Below, one piece after another: positions 11,864 to 22,296 of a DNA stretch of 64,000 bases (within the stretch, counting starts at the first letter, position 1; each line of letters begins with the position of its first letter). The position numbers and the translations under genes were made by a program. The stretch covers positions 65,358-129,357 of the forward strand of contig JBBHKE010001794.1 of assembly GCA_037447655.1 (NCBI GenBank), given 5' to 3'. The DNA is from Zygnema cylindricum (lineage: Eukaryota > Streptophyta > Zygnematophyceae > Zygnematales > Zygnemataceae). Below the pieces are notes generated by a model. It ran no database searches. It saw only the letters and a list, made by a program, of their open reading frames with translations, and had not been told where the DNA came from.

Positions 11864-13144
11864 ATGGCGTCGTTGTCCTCTCCCCCATCGAAAAGAAGGA
11901 GGCTTGTACGAGTGGAGCAAGGAGATGTGACCCGTCCCCAGAGATTATTAATGGCGGGGGAGGCCATGGTAGAGGAAGACCGGAGAAGAGAGGTAGAAGC
12001 GGAGCCAAAACCAGAAGAAACCGCCAGTAGCGAGGCAGGGCCGGCAGAAACCAGTGGAGGGGAGGGGTCGATAAACTCACTGGACCCCGAATACACCCCA
12101 ACTCGGGAACGGGATCAGGAATATAAGGAAGATCATGAGCTCTCGGAGGCGGAGGAACCTGAACGACAACCAACGCCTCCGCCAATTGAGGAGCGCGCCT
12201 CGGATCTGGAGGTGATGAGGGACCCCAACAAGGAGAGTACCGCAGATGAGCAGTCCTCCGAAAGCGCAGAAAAGAAAGCGGAAGCACAATACCCTAGTGG
12301 AGACGATGTGTTTCTCTTTCGGGGAAGTCAAAGGGAGACGGCAGAGGAGAGTGAACAAGGAGAGGAAATTCTCGATTACCTCTTTCCACTTCCTGCCGAC
12401 ACACAGCATCCAGATCTCACCTTCAGCATCGCGAAGCGCTTGTATTGGGATCCCAAGGAGTGGCTTGAGGAGTGGCGTACGGGAAAACCTGGGGATCCTA
12501 TCTTTATTCACCCCAGCGTACCGTCACACACGGCCTGGAATTTTATGAGAGCAAAGGACCTCGGGAACAACCACAAAGGTTATGTGCAGCTAAACCCCCA
12601 TGCCCTACCGTTTGTGGAAGTAGTTGAGGATAACTACCAGTACAGGGTGGATGTTCTCCGGTTACTCCACCGTTATCACCCGTGGGATGTCCGCCTCCAT
12701 GACATCATCTCTAGGGCGGAGGTCACCCCTAAGGTACGGGCACTCAAGCTGGCCCGAAAGAACGCTCTGCAACGGGCCCGAGCTGCTAGGAAACATTCGT
12801 CTTTCAAGCTAAGGAAGGTACCTAGGTGGGAACCGGCTAAAGAGGAGGCGGAAGAGGCACAACAACTTGCAGAACCTGAATCGCCCCAAATTCTGGCACC
12901 TGAGGAGCATGCACTGGCGGCCATTCCGGCGCAACCCGAGGGTCCCGAGGCTGTACTGGAAGAGGGGGAGGACCAAGTGCTGGAGCGAAATATTCGGAGA
13001 CATTTCGCAGCGGGAGACCAGCATATTGCGTTGCTGGAGACCCGATGTGAGCAGCTCCAAAACAAACTCGACACCCTGCGACAGGAATTCAAGAAGTACC
13101 GCGAAGAGACATACGGTATACTCCTGCAGTTGCAATTTCCCTGA
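11864..13144 (+). CDS. Third ORF of E1, unknown function
   Basis: The open frame runs 11537-13144. I place the likely start at ATG 11864 (MASLSSPPSKRRR), giving 426 residues and ending at TGA. It sits between the chromodomain and the polypurine tract, where some gypsy lineages carry an env-like gene. No signal peptide or membrane segment is visible. It has a basic, NLS-like start (PSKRRRLVR), a long acidic Glu/Pro/Ser-rich middle, a more ordered block with RLYWDPKEWLEEWRTG and YRVDVLRLLHRYHPWDVRL, and a C-terminal heptad-like coiled coil (HIALLETRCEQLQNKLDTL). It is uninterrupted although gag-pol carries many stops. I do not recognise the family. Confidence 0.6.
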   Translation: MASLSSPPSKRRRLVRVEQGDVTRPQRLLMAGEAMVEEDRRREVEAEPKPEETASSEAGPAETSGGEGSINSLDPEYTPTRERDQEYKEDHELSEAEEPERQPTPPPIEERASDLEVMRDPNKESTADEQSSESAEKKAEAQYPSGDDVFLFRGSQRETAEESEQGEEILDYLFPLPADTQHPDLTFSIAKRLYWDPKEWLEEWRTGKPGDPIFIHPSVPSHTAWNFMRAKDLGNNHKGYVQLNPHALPFVEVVEDNYQYRVDVLRLLHRYHPWDVRLHDIISRAEVTPKVRALKLARKNALQRARAARKHSSFKLRKVPRWEPAKEEAEEAQQLAEPESPQILAPEEHALAAIPAQPEGPEAVLEEGEDQVLERNIRRHFAAGDQHIALLETRCEQLQNKLDTLRQEFKKYREETYGILLQLQFP

Positions 13145-13165
13145 GACAGACGGTTTAGCGGGACG

Positions 13166-13220
13166 CTGAAGCCCTAGTGGGAGGCAGTGTAACTCCCGCT
13201 GAAGCCCTAGTGGGAGGCAG
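13166..13220 (+). repeat. Duplicated polypurine-tract region of E1
   Basis: The segment CTGAAGCCCTAGTGGGAGGC with the following AGTGTAAC occurs twice in tandem (period 32 bp) just before and into the 3' LTR start at 13221. The second copy runs directly into TGTAACAGGG, so GTGGGAGGCAG is the probable plus-strand primer, present twice. The upstream copy also ends in a TGTAAC that resembles the LTR start. Confidence 0.6.
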
Positions 13221-13722
13221 TGTAACAGGGTTACAGAGTTGGGTACTTAGTAGTTAGCAACTAGGCTGGTATGGTTGCGATGTCAAAGCAGCGCAGCTGC
13301 GATTCCAGATCAGTGGAACATAGTAGTATAACAACTTAGCAGCATAGCTACTTAGTGGCGTAGCAGCGCAGCAGAGCAACGCAGCTTAGCAGTATAGCAA
13401 CGCCGCGAAATGTAGATAGAACGGTATTGTTCCAGAAGATATTTTGGGGATTTGTCTCGGTTGACCGTGAAGGTCCACGTGTACAGTTGTACAGTACTAG
13501 GTTGACGAGCAGCTAGCTAGTTTAAATAGTCAGGTATGCTTAGTGGATAGGACACTCTTCGAGTAGACCTACGCAGCGAGCGCAACCTTGTACTCTCTTC
13601 CAAGTAATAAAGCGCGACTTTGTTTGTCGGTGCTGTGTACTCTTACTGTTGCTACGGGAAGATCCTTGGTGTTTTCCGCTGTGCATTGTGGCGTGCTGTG
13701 GTGCGCTATTGTCCATTTTACA
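13221..13722 (+). repeat. 3' LTR of E1
   Basis: A 502-bp repeat from TGTAACAGGG to TTTTACA with the canonical TG...CA ends. It matches the 5' LTR of E1 apart from the solo-LTR insertion and scattered substitutions. Confidence 0.88.
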
Positions 13723-14312
13723 GTATTGCACTATAGTCCCTTGAAGTGGTGCCATATGTAGATGCTATGAAATTAATCAATTATCCGACATGGAGAGTCT
13801 GTGACATTGTCGACGTCACTAATTTTGTGACGTTGACGTCATGCTTTTTGTGACACTGTCGAGGTGTTGTCTGCAATTTTTAGCTACGCCGTGAATCGCT
13901 TATAGTGTTAATAACACTATATTCGTGCCACTAAATTTTGACCCTTGAACCTAAAATAGAATAAACAATAATAATTTTCTCCTTATGTTAATATACATAC
14001 CGGTTAATTAGCGTCAATGACTTTTATTTGGTCGTTTTAAAAAAGTGTAATGTAATAAATGTGTCATGTCGTACTAAAATTTATTGTTATCGCATAAAGT
14101 TGTAGATAAAGGTTGTCAGATAAAGGCGTCGACACGCGAAACTGCGAAAGTAAGTGCGCCGACAAAAAAAAGCGCACTCAGATTTGGTTCCCAATGATAA
14201 AGACGGGTGTAAAATCATGCAACATTGTTCACACATGTTCAAACGTCGACTATGTGAACGTAGGTTATACCGGCTAAGCGGCTACACTATTGGAAAAGTA
14301 CCCAAACTAGAG
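13723..14312. other. Non-coding stretch with a fragment of repeat family Z
   Basis: No credible gene. About 13880-14060 (GTGAATCGC, GTTAATAACACTA, TTAATTAGCGTCAA) resembles the family Z sequence seen at 15450-15620 and 60650-60810. 13790-13870 has repeated GTGACATTG/GACGTCA-type words. Confidence 0.5.
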
Positions 14313-14315
14313 TTA

Positions 14316-15375
14316 GGGTGGCGTTCCATCAGGAAATTGTGTGATCGTACGAACAACGTTATAGAATGCTACACTTTGAACCATAGTTCAAAAGTAGGTG
14401 AAAGCAGGCCTATACAATATGTCTATTGTATGCAAAACATACAATATGATCTTAAGACCCATATTGTATTAGGACCTATTCGGACCAATTAAAACATTCG
14501 GACCAAAAATTAGACCAATTCAAACATTTGGACCAAAAAAAATTATTTACACCATCAGATTCGGACGATCGCACGCTCTCTAATCAAAGTAGCGATCTAA
14601 AAAGATCACATGAAAAGCCCATAACACAACTTACGATAAAGGCGCCGACCAAAGGCCTACCATAAAAACGCTTACTTTTGAACTATGCTTTGAACGCTGT
14701 TCTCTCGCGAAGAGTTTGTAATCTACGTGCTCATAAATGAGTGTGACCATGTAAGATAAGATCGTATATTGAATATCGTCAAATATTTTTTACACGGACC
14801 AACTTCAACTCAATATCGTCATTTGCATACCATGTAGGTGCGGATCAGGGCATCGTACCACACACATTTTGTACACTTTGCAAGCGCATGTCAGATGCCA
14901 GTTCATTATTTTTAGGGTTTCTGCTTTTTCGCGTGACGAATGAGCGCTTCCACAAATAGTGTGATGAATGGCCGGTAACAAAAATAGCGTGACGAAAGCT
15001 TGTTACAAGATCACTTTCATGATTTCCATTGAATTTTTGAATGCATAAATCATGTGCGAAATTTTTTGATTTCCGTTGGTTTGCCATCCTGAAACGTATG
15101 TCATTATCCAATGTGTCGCGGCTCAATTTTTTTTGTAAATGGTGATGTACCTCCTCGAGGTACGAAGAGGATCACCATTTACTGAAACTTTCGAAGCGAA
15201 TGTTTCGCGAAAAAACATCCAACGGCTAGTGTTACCTCCAAAACCTTTGGGGAATATCGGTAAGATTCTATGTAATGTTGTTCGCAAATAAAAACAAAAT
15301 AAGAGGTACATCGTAGTAAAGATAGGTCTGGAATTATGTAAACAACCTCACTTTTTGTCTAATGGAACGCCACCC
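14316..15375. mobile_element. PIF/Harbinger-like MITE, family Y copy 1
   Basis: Terminal inverted repeats GGGTGGCGTTCCATCAG and its complement CGTTCCAT/ATGGAACGCCACCC bound the unit. TTA is duplicated on both sides (14313-14315 and 15376-15378). A 3-bp TWA target site with a GGG-type terminus is the PIF/Harbinger pattern. No transposase is present. The element was later split by a hAT-like MITE (14382-14687). A near-palindrome around CCTCCTCGAGGTAC lies at about 15130-15186. Confidence 0.75.
14382..14687. mobile_element. hAT-like MITE, family X copy 1, nested in Y
   Basis: The inverted termini CATAGTTCAAAAGTAGG / CTTACTTTTGAACTATG and the exact 8-bp duplication CTTTGAAC (14374-14381 and 14688-14695) are the hAT signature. 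The interior carries repeated GGACCAATT(A/C)AAACATT words and a TATGCAAAACATA-centred palindrome. No coding sequence. Further copies lie at about 34575-34765 and 54346-54710. Confidence 0.8.
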
Positions 15376-15419
15376 TTACGCATAAATTAAGGTTAATTTT
15401 TTGTTGGCGTTAAGCCCTT

Positions 15420-15831
15420 GAACGCAAAATAGAACTAATAAGAGTGACATTCCATCAGACGAAAAGTGGGGTACACCGTGAATCGTAATTAGAGTAAATA
15501 ACGCTAATTTGGTAGCCCTAAATTTCAACTCTATCACGTTAAATAGAGTAAACGATTCTAATTTTTTCATTATGCTATTTAAGGTAAGGTTTAATTAGCG
15601 TCAAAAATTATAATATAGGTTCGTTTTAAATAGTGTGGAGTACAGACGACGTGCGACCGTGCAAAATTGTACTTTTAAAAATAAAAAGGTACAAATAATG
15701 ATTTAATATAATCGCGCTCGCACGTGAAATTGCACTAAACAAAAAGACTCAATGATATCGAAAAAAAGTCGTTCGCATAACTCTCGTCCGTCGACAGCAT
15801 CGTCGTCAGTATGAAAATTTACGTTAATTAT
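15420..15831 (+). repeat. Left half of a family Z repeat, target of gypsy D
   Basis: From about 15450 the sequence follows the family Z copy at 60650-61000 closely (GAATCGTAATTAGAGTAAATAA, ATCACGTTAAATAGAGTAAA, TAAAAAGGTACAAATAAT). It stops at 15831 where gypsy D begins and resumes at 33363. The bases 15827-15831 are the left target duplication ATTAT. A degraded family Y terminus (ATTCCATCAGACGAAAAGTG) lies near 15447. Confidence 0.75.
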
Positions 15832-16597
15832 TGTAACACTAATAGTGAAACGACCTTGTTCGTATATGGGTATTTAAGTGTTTTGAATATAGAGTTTTGA
15901 ATTTGATAGACTTTCGCGGAAGAATCGCATGATTTGGGGTTGTATTTTAATAGATATAGTGATTCGTGTATTTAGGCGACAGCGTGAGGTCAAAATAACG
16001 AGTATGTGTTCATTGTAACAGGTTAAGGGTCAAACTAGCTGCGGAATTTCAGGCCCACGTTTAAAAAGTACCTAAGGAATCAATATTTTGTTTGGTACGC
16101 ACGATGGTTCGTTTAATACAATTTTTAGTACGAAACGTTACTTTCACTTTATGGAATTTTGTAGGTAGTTCCGCATGTGAAATTTGCGACGCACGTTCGT
16201 GCGAAGTCGCGTTTTGTTAGGCGCCGATTTTGCACGTAAATGATACGTAGTGAAAAGTAGCATTTGATTCGTTAGTAAATCCTACGTAGTTAGTAAGAGA
16301 TTTCGCACGCTTTTGCATTGGTCAGTCTAAGTCCTTGTTGATCAATGATTGGCCCAGGTAAAACCTATTGAATGGAAAGTTGACTTGGCCTGGCTAGTCT
16401 AGGGCGATGATGGATAAATGGTGAAGTCTAAGAGAAAAGTAAACATCTTTTCCTTTGGAAAAGTTTGTGGAAATTCTGAATGATCTTGGTTCGAGCAATT
16501 AAAACCGAATCAAAGCAATGGCATTTTTGCACTGAAATCTCTTACAAACAAAGTGGTGCTTTAGTAGTTAAGAGATAGAATTATTAAGAGTGTCGTC
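15832..16597 (+). repeat. 5' LTR of gypsy D, lacking its 3' end
   Basis: Aligns with 32389 onward, from TGTAACA(C/G)TAATAGTG to AAGAGATAGAATTATT(A/T)AGAGTG, with scattered mismatches. Homology stops near 16597, whereas the 3' LTR continues another 0.2 kb to 33362. No tRNA-complementary primer site is visible before gag. A deletion removing the LTR end and the primer site is the simplest reading. Confidence 0.75.
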
Positions 16598-16685
16598 GGA
16601 AACGTCGATGTCGCCAACTGTGACATTGTTATATCTATCTAAATTATACTCTATCTTTGTTATTGCTTGATTTTATTGTGTGATA

Positions 16686-17912
16686 ATGGCAAATTCTGCA
16701 TGGAAACGTGAAATAGAAAATGCCTTGAATGTGTTGAAGAAACGTAGTGTGAAATTGGTCAAAAGATTTAATAATCATGTTGTTGCTATGGATGAAACAA
16801 TTTATGAGTTGAAAAGTGAATTGAAGGATGTTAAGGAAAATGAAAATGTTTCAAATCAGAACTTGGATGAGCTAATTAGTTTAATTCACACTAGAAATGA
16901 TCTTAATGAACAAAAGGGTGAGAGAGGCAAGAGAAATGCCAGTTTTAAGGAAGATGATCACAATAAACCTAAAAAGATAAGGGATCTGAAATTGTCTATC
17001 GGTGAAGCACTTTCATTTGATGGTAAGAAGATTGATGAGTTAGATGCTTGGATTTTTCATATGGAGTATTATTTGGAATCTAGAAATTGTGATCCTGATA
17101 ATTACACTTCTTTTGCTGTTAGTTGTCTGAAAGGTGATGCTCAAATTTGGTATTACACTCAGAGGAGGTCTAATTTAATTCCTGATAATGCTGATTGGGA
17201 AGCTTTTAAGACCGAGATCAAATCGCGTTTCTTGTCTGTCACCCATAAATCCAGAATGGAAGAAAAGTGGCTTAAGACAGGATCAGTGAAAAATTATATT
17301 GTGGAATTTGACTCATCTAGCATTCATTTCATAGGTTTGACAGATCAAATGGCTAAATTGCATTTCTTAAACTATTTGAATCCTATACTGAAACCAAAAC
17401 CGAAACATCAAAAATATATAATTTTGAAGGAATTACAAGATAAGTCATTGCAATTAGAGGATTAGTTGGGGTATAATCGAAAACTCGATCACTCAGGGGT
17501 AATTTGAATGAAGTATCAGAGTGGGGTGAAGGGGAATTTGTGGAAGAGGGTCGGAATGCGGGTCAGAAGAATAGGCAGAATATCTTCAAGGGAAATCAAA
17601 GAGGTGGATAGAGTGTTAATGCAGAAAATAAATTTCACAATAGAGGGGGATACATTAAGAGTCATAAACCACGTATCAATGCTCAGAAACCCAATCTTAG
17701 CATTCCCACATGCGCTATCTGTTAGAAAAGAGGCCATAGGGCATTTGAGTGTGCACAACTTAAAAAAAAAAAAAACTGTTATATCTATGGAGAGGAGTGA
17801 CGTTTCAGCAGAGAGTGCACAAAACAGAAAAAGAAAGTCATTTGTTTTAAATGCGGAGGTCCAAATCAATACCCTAAAGACTGTACAGATAAAGGAACTC
17901 TTAAACAATTGA
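16686..17912 (+). pseudogene. gag of gypsy D
   Basis: ATG 16686 opens about 260 residues: a lysine-rich, coiled N-terminal part (MANSAWKREIENALNVLKKR), then the Gag core (DAWIFHMEYYLESRN, LKGDAQIWYYTQRR). The frame closes at 17463. After frameshifts, three degraded zinc knuckles follow at about 17705-17890, the last with CFKCGGPNQYPKDC. An A14 run at about 17763 is one likely slippage point. Confidence 0.78.
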
Positions 17913-18092
17913 TGTCAACGAAGGTCTTCTGGAAGATATTGTATTATACCTAGCTGAACAGGAAGCTCAGGAGGTGGGAAACGTAAAGGACAAGTTGAAA
18001 GTCGTTAGTTGAGTTGATCAGATCTAAAGGTTAAGGAGTTAACTCTGGAGGGCAAGCTAATAAATGGAAATGCTAGGATAGCTGAATTTATT

Positions 18093-20152
18093 ATGATGCT
18101 AACTACACTCTATAATTTGAACAATCTTTTTGATGAAACACTTAACAACAGACCTATGTTAGGACAGTTAAGTAACGATGACGCGAGACACAGTTTAATC
18201 AGATTCGAATCTTTAGTGGGAGGGAAACCATTGAGAGTTATGGTGGATTCAGGTGCTACACATAATTTTATTTTACATAAGTTTGTAGAGGAAAATAAAA
18301 TTCCTACAGTCATAAGGGAAAAATCTTTGCATGTTCAAGTGGCGAATGGTAATAAGTCCACATTAGATTTACAAACTGATGCAATAGAAGTGGATATCAC
18401 AGTCATAAAATTAAAGTGGTATGTGAAATAATGAATTTGGGTAGTGAGAAGTTAATACTGGGAAAACGTTAGTTAAGTGAATATATCCCTTAAATTAATT
18501 GGGAAACTAACACCTTGAGAGTGAAGTTTGAGAACAGTTGGAAGGTTTTGCAAGCATTATCTTCGAAAAAGTTGCATATGAATCATATAAATAACATAAC
18601 CAAATCGGGAGTGGAAGTTTTGATTTCTGCTAAACAATTTAAAAAGCATTTAAAAAATAAAACAAATCATGTTTTCTTGTTATTAGTAAATGAGGCAGTT
18701 ACTGATGATGGGGGGGAGAAAACACTAACATTGATGTCATTCCTAAATCAGACAGACCTAAAAATCATGAAAAAAAAAATCTGATTTTGTAACTGACATT
18801 AATACATCTGATGCTGTTGTGAAAGATTTGATTTTTGAATTTAGAGATGTTTTCCCAAGTGACTTATCCTCAGGAAGGCCACCTTTGCGAGATGTGGAAC
18901 ATGTTATTAACCTTGAACCTGGATGTAATCCTCCTGTCACAAGAATTTATAAGCACAATTTCTTTGAGCAAGAGGAGTTAAAGAAACAGATCAAGAAGCT
19001 TTTGGAGAAATGACATATTCAGCCCAGCAAATCATCGTACGGAGCACGTGTTCTCTTTGTTAAAAAGAAGGACGGAACGTTGAGAACGTGTGTCGACTAT
19101 CGTAGTCTGAAACAAGATTACGGTGAAGGATAAGTATCCGTTACCTTTAATATCAGATTTGATTGATCGTTTAAAAGGTGCTAAATTATTTTATTCGATT
19201 GATCTGCGTAGTGGCTTTAATCACGTGCCAATTAGAACTGAAGATGTTGACAAAACTGCGTTTAGAACTAAAGTCGGTCATTTTGAATGGACAGTCATGC
19301 CATTTGGTTTGACGAATACACTTCCTACTTATCAAAGATTAATAAACCAAACCTTTTGTGATTATATAGACGAGTTTGTTCAGGTGTTTATAGATGATAT
19401 TCTAATTTACACTGAATCTAAAGAACAACATGTAATTCATTTAAGCAAAGTGTTGGAAAGGTTAAGGGAAAGAAAACTATATGGAAAATTGTCATAATCT
19501 AGTTTTCTTAAAAGTGAACAATTATTTTTGGGACACATAGTAAGTGGGGAAGGTGTTAAAACAGATCCATCCAAAATTAATGCAATCCAAAATTGGAAGC
19601 AATGCACTAATGTCACAGAGGTTAGATCATTTTTGGGATTGGCCACTTATTACAGGAAATTTGTCACGAACTTCAGTATGATCGCTGCACCTTTGACGGA
19701 TTTACTTTGGGAGAATGAGACGTTTGTGTGGGGAACCGATCAGGAGAGAGCTTTCGAAGAACTAAAAGGGAAGTTGACCTTTGCCTCTACACTGGTGTAT
19801 CCTGATCCTGTTGGGAAATTTGAAGTTCTAATCACTATTGATGCATCGGATAAAGGTCTAGGTGCACTCATAAGTCAAAAAGTCGGCAAACATTTTCACC
19901 CTATTGCTTTTGAGTCTAAATAATTCAACGATGCTGAAAAGAACTATCCAGCACAGGAATAAGAATTACTCGCAATAGTTCATACATTGGTGAAAAGGCG
20001 TTGTTATTTGCATAATAAAGAATTTACATTTCACTATGATAATAAGGCACTCTCCTATCTACAAAGATTAAGTGATGCACAGATTATGACTGAAAGACAG
20101 TTTAGGTGGATGCAAAAATTGGCATATTTCAAATTTAATGTCAAACATATTC
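18093..20152 (+). pseudogene. Protease, RT and RNase H of gypsy D (first part of pol)
   Basis: The protease keeps VDSGATHNFI (near 18245). RT pieces include [16 protein letters not shown] (about 19030-19080, after a stop at 19011), YPLPLISDLIDRL, MPFGLTN and the catalytic FIDDILIYTES near 19388. RNase H shows [14 protein letters not shown] and ends FNVKHIL at the element C junction. Stops at 18429, 19011, 19495 and 19921, plus frameshifts, inactivate it. The codon split by element C (GGA, Gly) is restored exactly by joining 20156 to 30802. Confidence 0.84.
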
Positions 20153-20156
20153 TTGG

Positions 20157-21087
20157 TGTCATGCCGTAAGACGTCGGCAGGTATTATGATTATATCGTGT
20201 ACTAATTGATGTTTCGGTGACGTGACAGGTACATATCCGAAAGTACAACTAGAGATTCGTACGGGACAAAGGTCGAAATATACTCTCGTACGGCACCATG
20301 TGGAATCAGCGTGGAACTGGACCACGGTACGGCATCAGATGTCAGGAATTCAAACGGCTACAAACCTGACAGGTGTCTGAAGTCATGAACCCTTGGAGGT
20401 TCATGCATCATTTTTGCTTAGCTTAGGGAGGGTTTTTATCCTCAAGGTGTAGATGTAAGGCAGTCCGAGGCGGCCACGCAGCGGTCGTCTCTTGAAACTG
20501 GCAGTGTTTAAACATAGAAACCTGCCTGCTCAGGGACATGTAGGAATTAGTGTAGCCGTACGGATTAGTGAGAGCATAGGATAAATGCCATTTGGCGAGA
20601 TAGTAACCTTTGCAAATTACGTACGGGAATCCAACATTGGAAGGTTGTCGTTTTCTGACAAGCATTATTCTCGGGATTTGTCGAACTCTACTGTTAGGGT
20701 TTCACCTAAATATTTAGTGACAGGCTAGTTTTTGAGTTAGGGTTTTTCCTTTTTCAGACCTATAGTTTCATGCTAGTAATTGTCTCTGAGCTTCTCCTTT
20801 TCTTTGTATTAAGACCTTACCTAATCTACCGGCGCAAGCCAGCCTGCAAGGTTTCCCTCCAGACTGTGTTCTACTTGTCGTGGTGAACGAATTGTGTTGT
20901 GCGGATTTGGTGTTTTCTTGCTGTCAGAGCGCTGACTGGGCGGTCTGGTTCCAGTCCCGTCCGGCTTTGTGGGAATACCGGCTATCTCGGCTCCTTCAAC
21001 CGGTTAGGGAAGGGTTCAGGTCCGCTGGTTGGACTCCTGTAGGGAATATTAAAAGACTTCAGAGCCTAGTGGCTACTGTCGCAAATA
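20157..21087 (+). repeat. Left terminal repeat (segment B) of element C
   Basis: A 931-bp segment from TGTCATGCCGTAAG to GTCGCAAATA, repeated at 29624-30554. It is rich in GTAC/CGTACGG words. Unlike the right end, it is not followed by segment A: after 21087 comes TTCCCGTACGTAATTTG and a T-rich leader. Confidence 0.9.
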
Positions 21088-22296
21088 TTCCCGTACGTAA
21101 TTTGTTGTTATTTCTAATTTTCTTTATTCCTGGTGTTAATTAGTTTCTCATTTCTAGTTTATTTTAATTTGCTTTTATTTTTAATTTTCTTTATTCCTGG
21201 TGTCAATTAGTTTCTTTATTTCTCCTTTGTCTTAATTTGTTTCCTTTCTAATTTTCGTTATTTCTCGTGGCAGTTTATTTTCTTCCTGTCTAATTGTTGT
21301 AATTCGCTTTTCATTTTTGGTCAAGCATTAATTAGTTGTTTGTTTTCTTTTCCAGTCTAGTGGTTTTCTTTGGATTGCTTTAATCTATTTTTACTTTCAA
21401 TTTTTAGGAATTTGTTGCTTGGTGGGCTTCGAGTTTGATTTTTCTGATTTTGTCTGTAAATCCGGTATAGTTCCTCTTTTCTGTCCACCTACCGGATTAA
21501 ATCACTCAGAAAACCTAGCAAACCTAAAAACTTATAACGAAAACAAAAATCCATATTCAAAACCAAGAAAAAAAAAAACAAATATATATTCACTTAAATA
21601 TATAAATTAGCTTGCACGAATTATCATATAAAATTATAACTGCTTTAATAGTTGGGTAGAGCGTGGCTTAAAGCTGATACGCGTACCCTAACAGGCTACT
21701 AACTACGTTGGTATTTTGAGTTGTGATATCTTTTCGACGATTCGGAGTTGGAAGGAGGTTGGAGCATCGCTGGAAGACATTACAGATCGCTCCAGGTGAG
21801 TAATCGGGTCCTTGTGGTTGCAGGCGCGTGATAGGTTGTTAAGCGCGATAACCTAGAGGGGTTAAGATCCGACCGAAGGCTGTGCCTTCCTTTTCGCATA
21901 GGCATTGTGGTTGCATTTTCTGTAGATCTGACCGTGATTGGTCTTGGATAGCGACTTTTTGCTTTATTACATCTGGCCGTGTTGGCCCTGAACAGTTTCC
22001 TGCTTTATTACATCTGGCCGTGTTGGCCCTGTTTCCTGCTTTATTACATCTGGCCGTGTTGGCCCTGAATAGTTTCCTGTTTGTTTATCTGGCCGCAAGT
22101 GGCCTTGCATAAAAGACATGAGTATGCTTGGCATGGCGTGACGTGAGTGAGATTGTGAAAAACGGTTTACGAGTAGACTAACTCCGGTGATCCAGGATCG
22201 ACTGAACTGTGTGGTGCTGCTAGTTTGCGGGTATTTGCATACTTTGGTGTGTGTTCGGCATTTAGCTGCATTCGGATAGGACTATCTTTTGGTTAC
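21088..22296 (+). other. Long T-rich, intron-like leader of element C
   Basis: About 1.2 kb lies between segment B and the first ATG. 21088-21360 is strongly T-rich, with GTACGT near 21091 and polypyrimidine-AG sites (TTTTCTTTTCCAG near 21355), so it could be a spliced intron. A 37-bp unit containing CTTTATTCCTGGTGT is duplicated (about 21113-21150 and 21181-21216). No initiator-Met primer site is visible. A GGCC-containing tandem repeat occupies 21958-22080. Confidence 0.55.
21958..22080 (+). repeat. Tandem GGCCGTGTTGGCC repeat in the leader of element C
   Basis: Three copies of a unit with TTTATTACATCTGGCCGTG followed by TTGGCCCTG, spaced 36-43 bp, and a fourth, shorter version with TCTGGCCGCAAGTGGCC near 22088. 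Each contains a short hairpin (GGCC-N5-GGCC). It sits 0.2 kb upstream of the ORF, in the region where retroelement RNAs usually carry packaging or dimerisation signals. Confidence 0.75.

Larger units (their letters stand above)
5486..13722 (+). mobile_element. E1: chromovirus-type Ty3/gypsy retrotransposon, decayed
   Basis: Two LTRs of about 0.5 kb (5486-6862, interrupted, and 13221-13722) flank a leader with an initiator-Met tRNA binding site, Gag, protease, RT, RNase H, integrase, a chromodomain and a further ORF. Gag to integrase can be followed in one frame from 6897 to about 10870, broken by seven stop codons. A frameshift then occurs near the A-run at about 10873, followed by another stop at 10934. 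The 5' LTR seems to lack its initial TG, and the flanks (GCCAG and GTATT) do not form a target duplication, so one end has probably been rearranged. Confidence 0.9.

Noticed and set aside
6897-13144. All in-frame stops of E1 gag-pol are TAA or TAG and the last ORF ends in TGA, as if TAA/TAG coded glutamine.
   Set aside because: At conserved positions the residues expected from gypsy relatives are Leu, Tyr or Pro in several cases (for example 8790, 9276, 10470), not Gln. The expansin, element C and copia ORFs have no internal TAA/TAG and end with them. Ordinary decay fits better.
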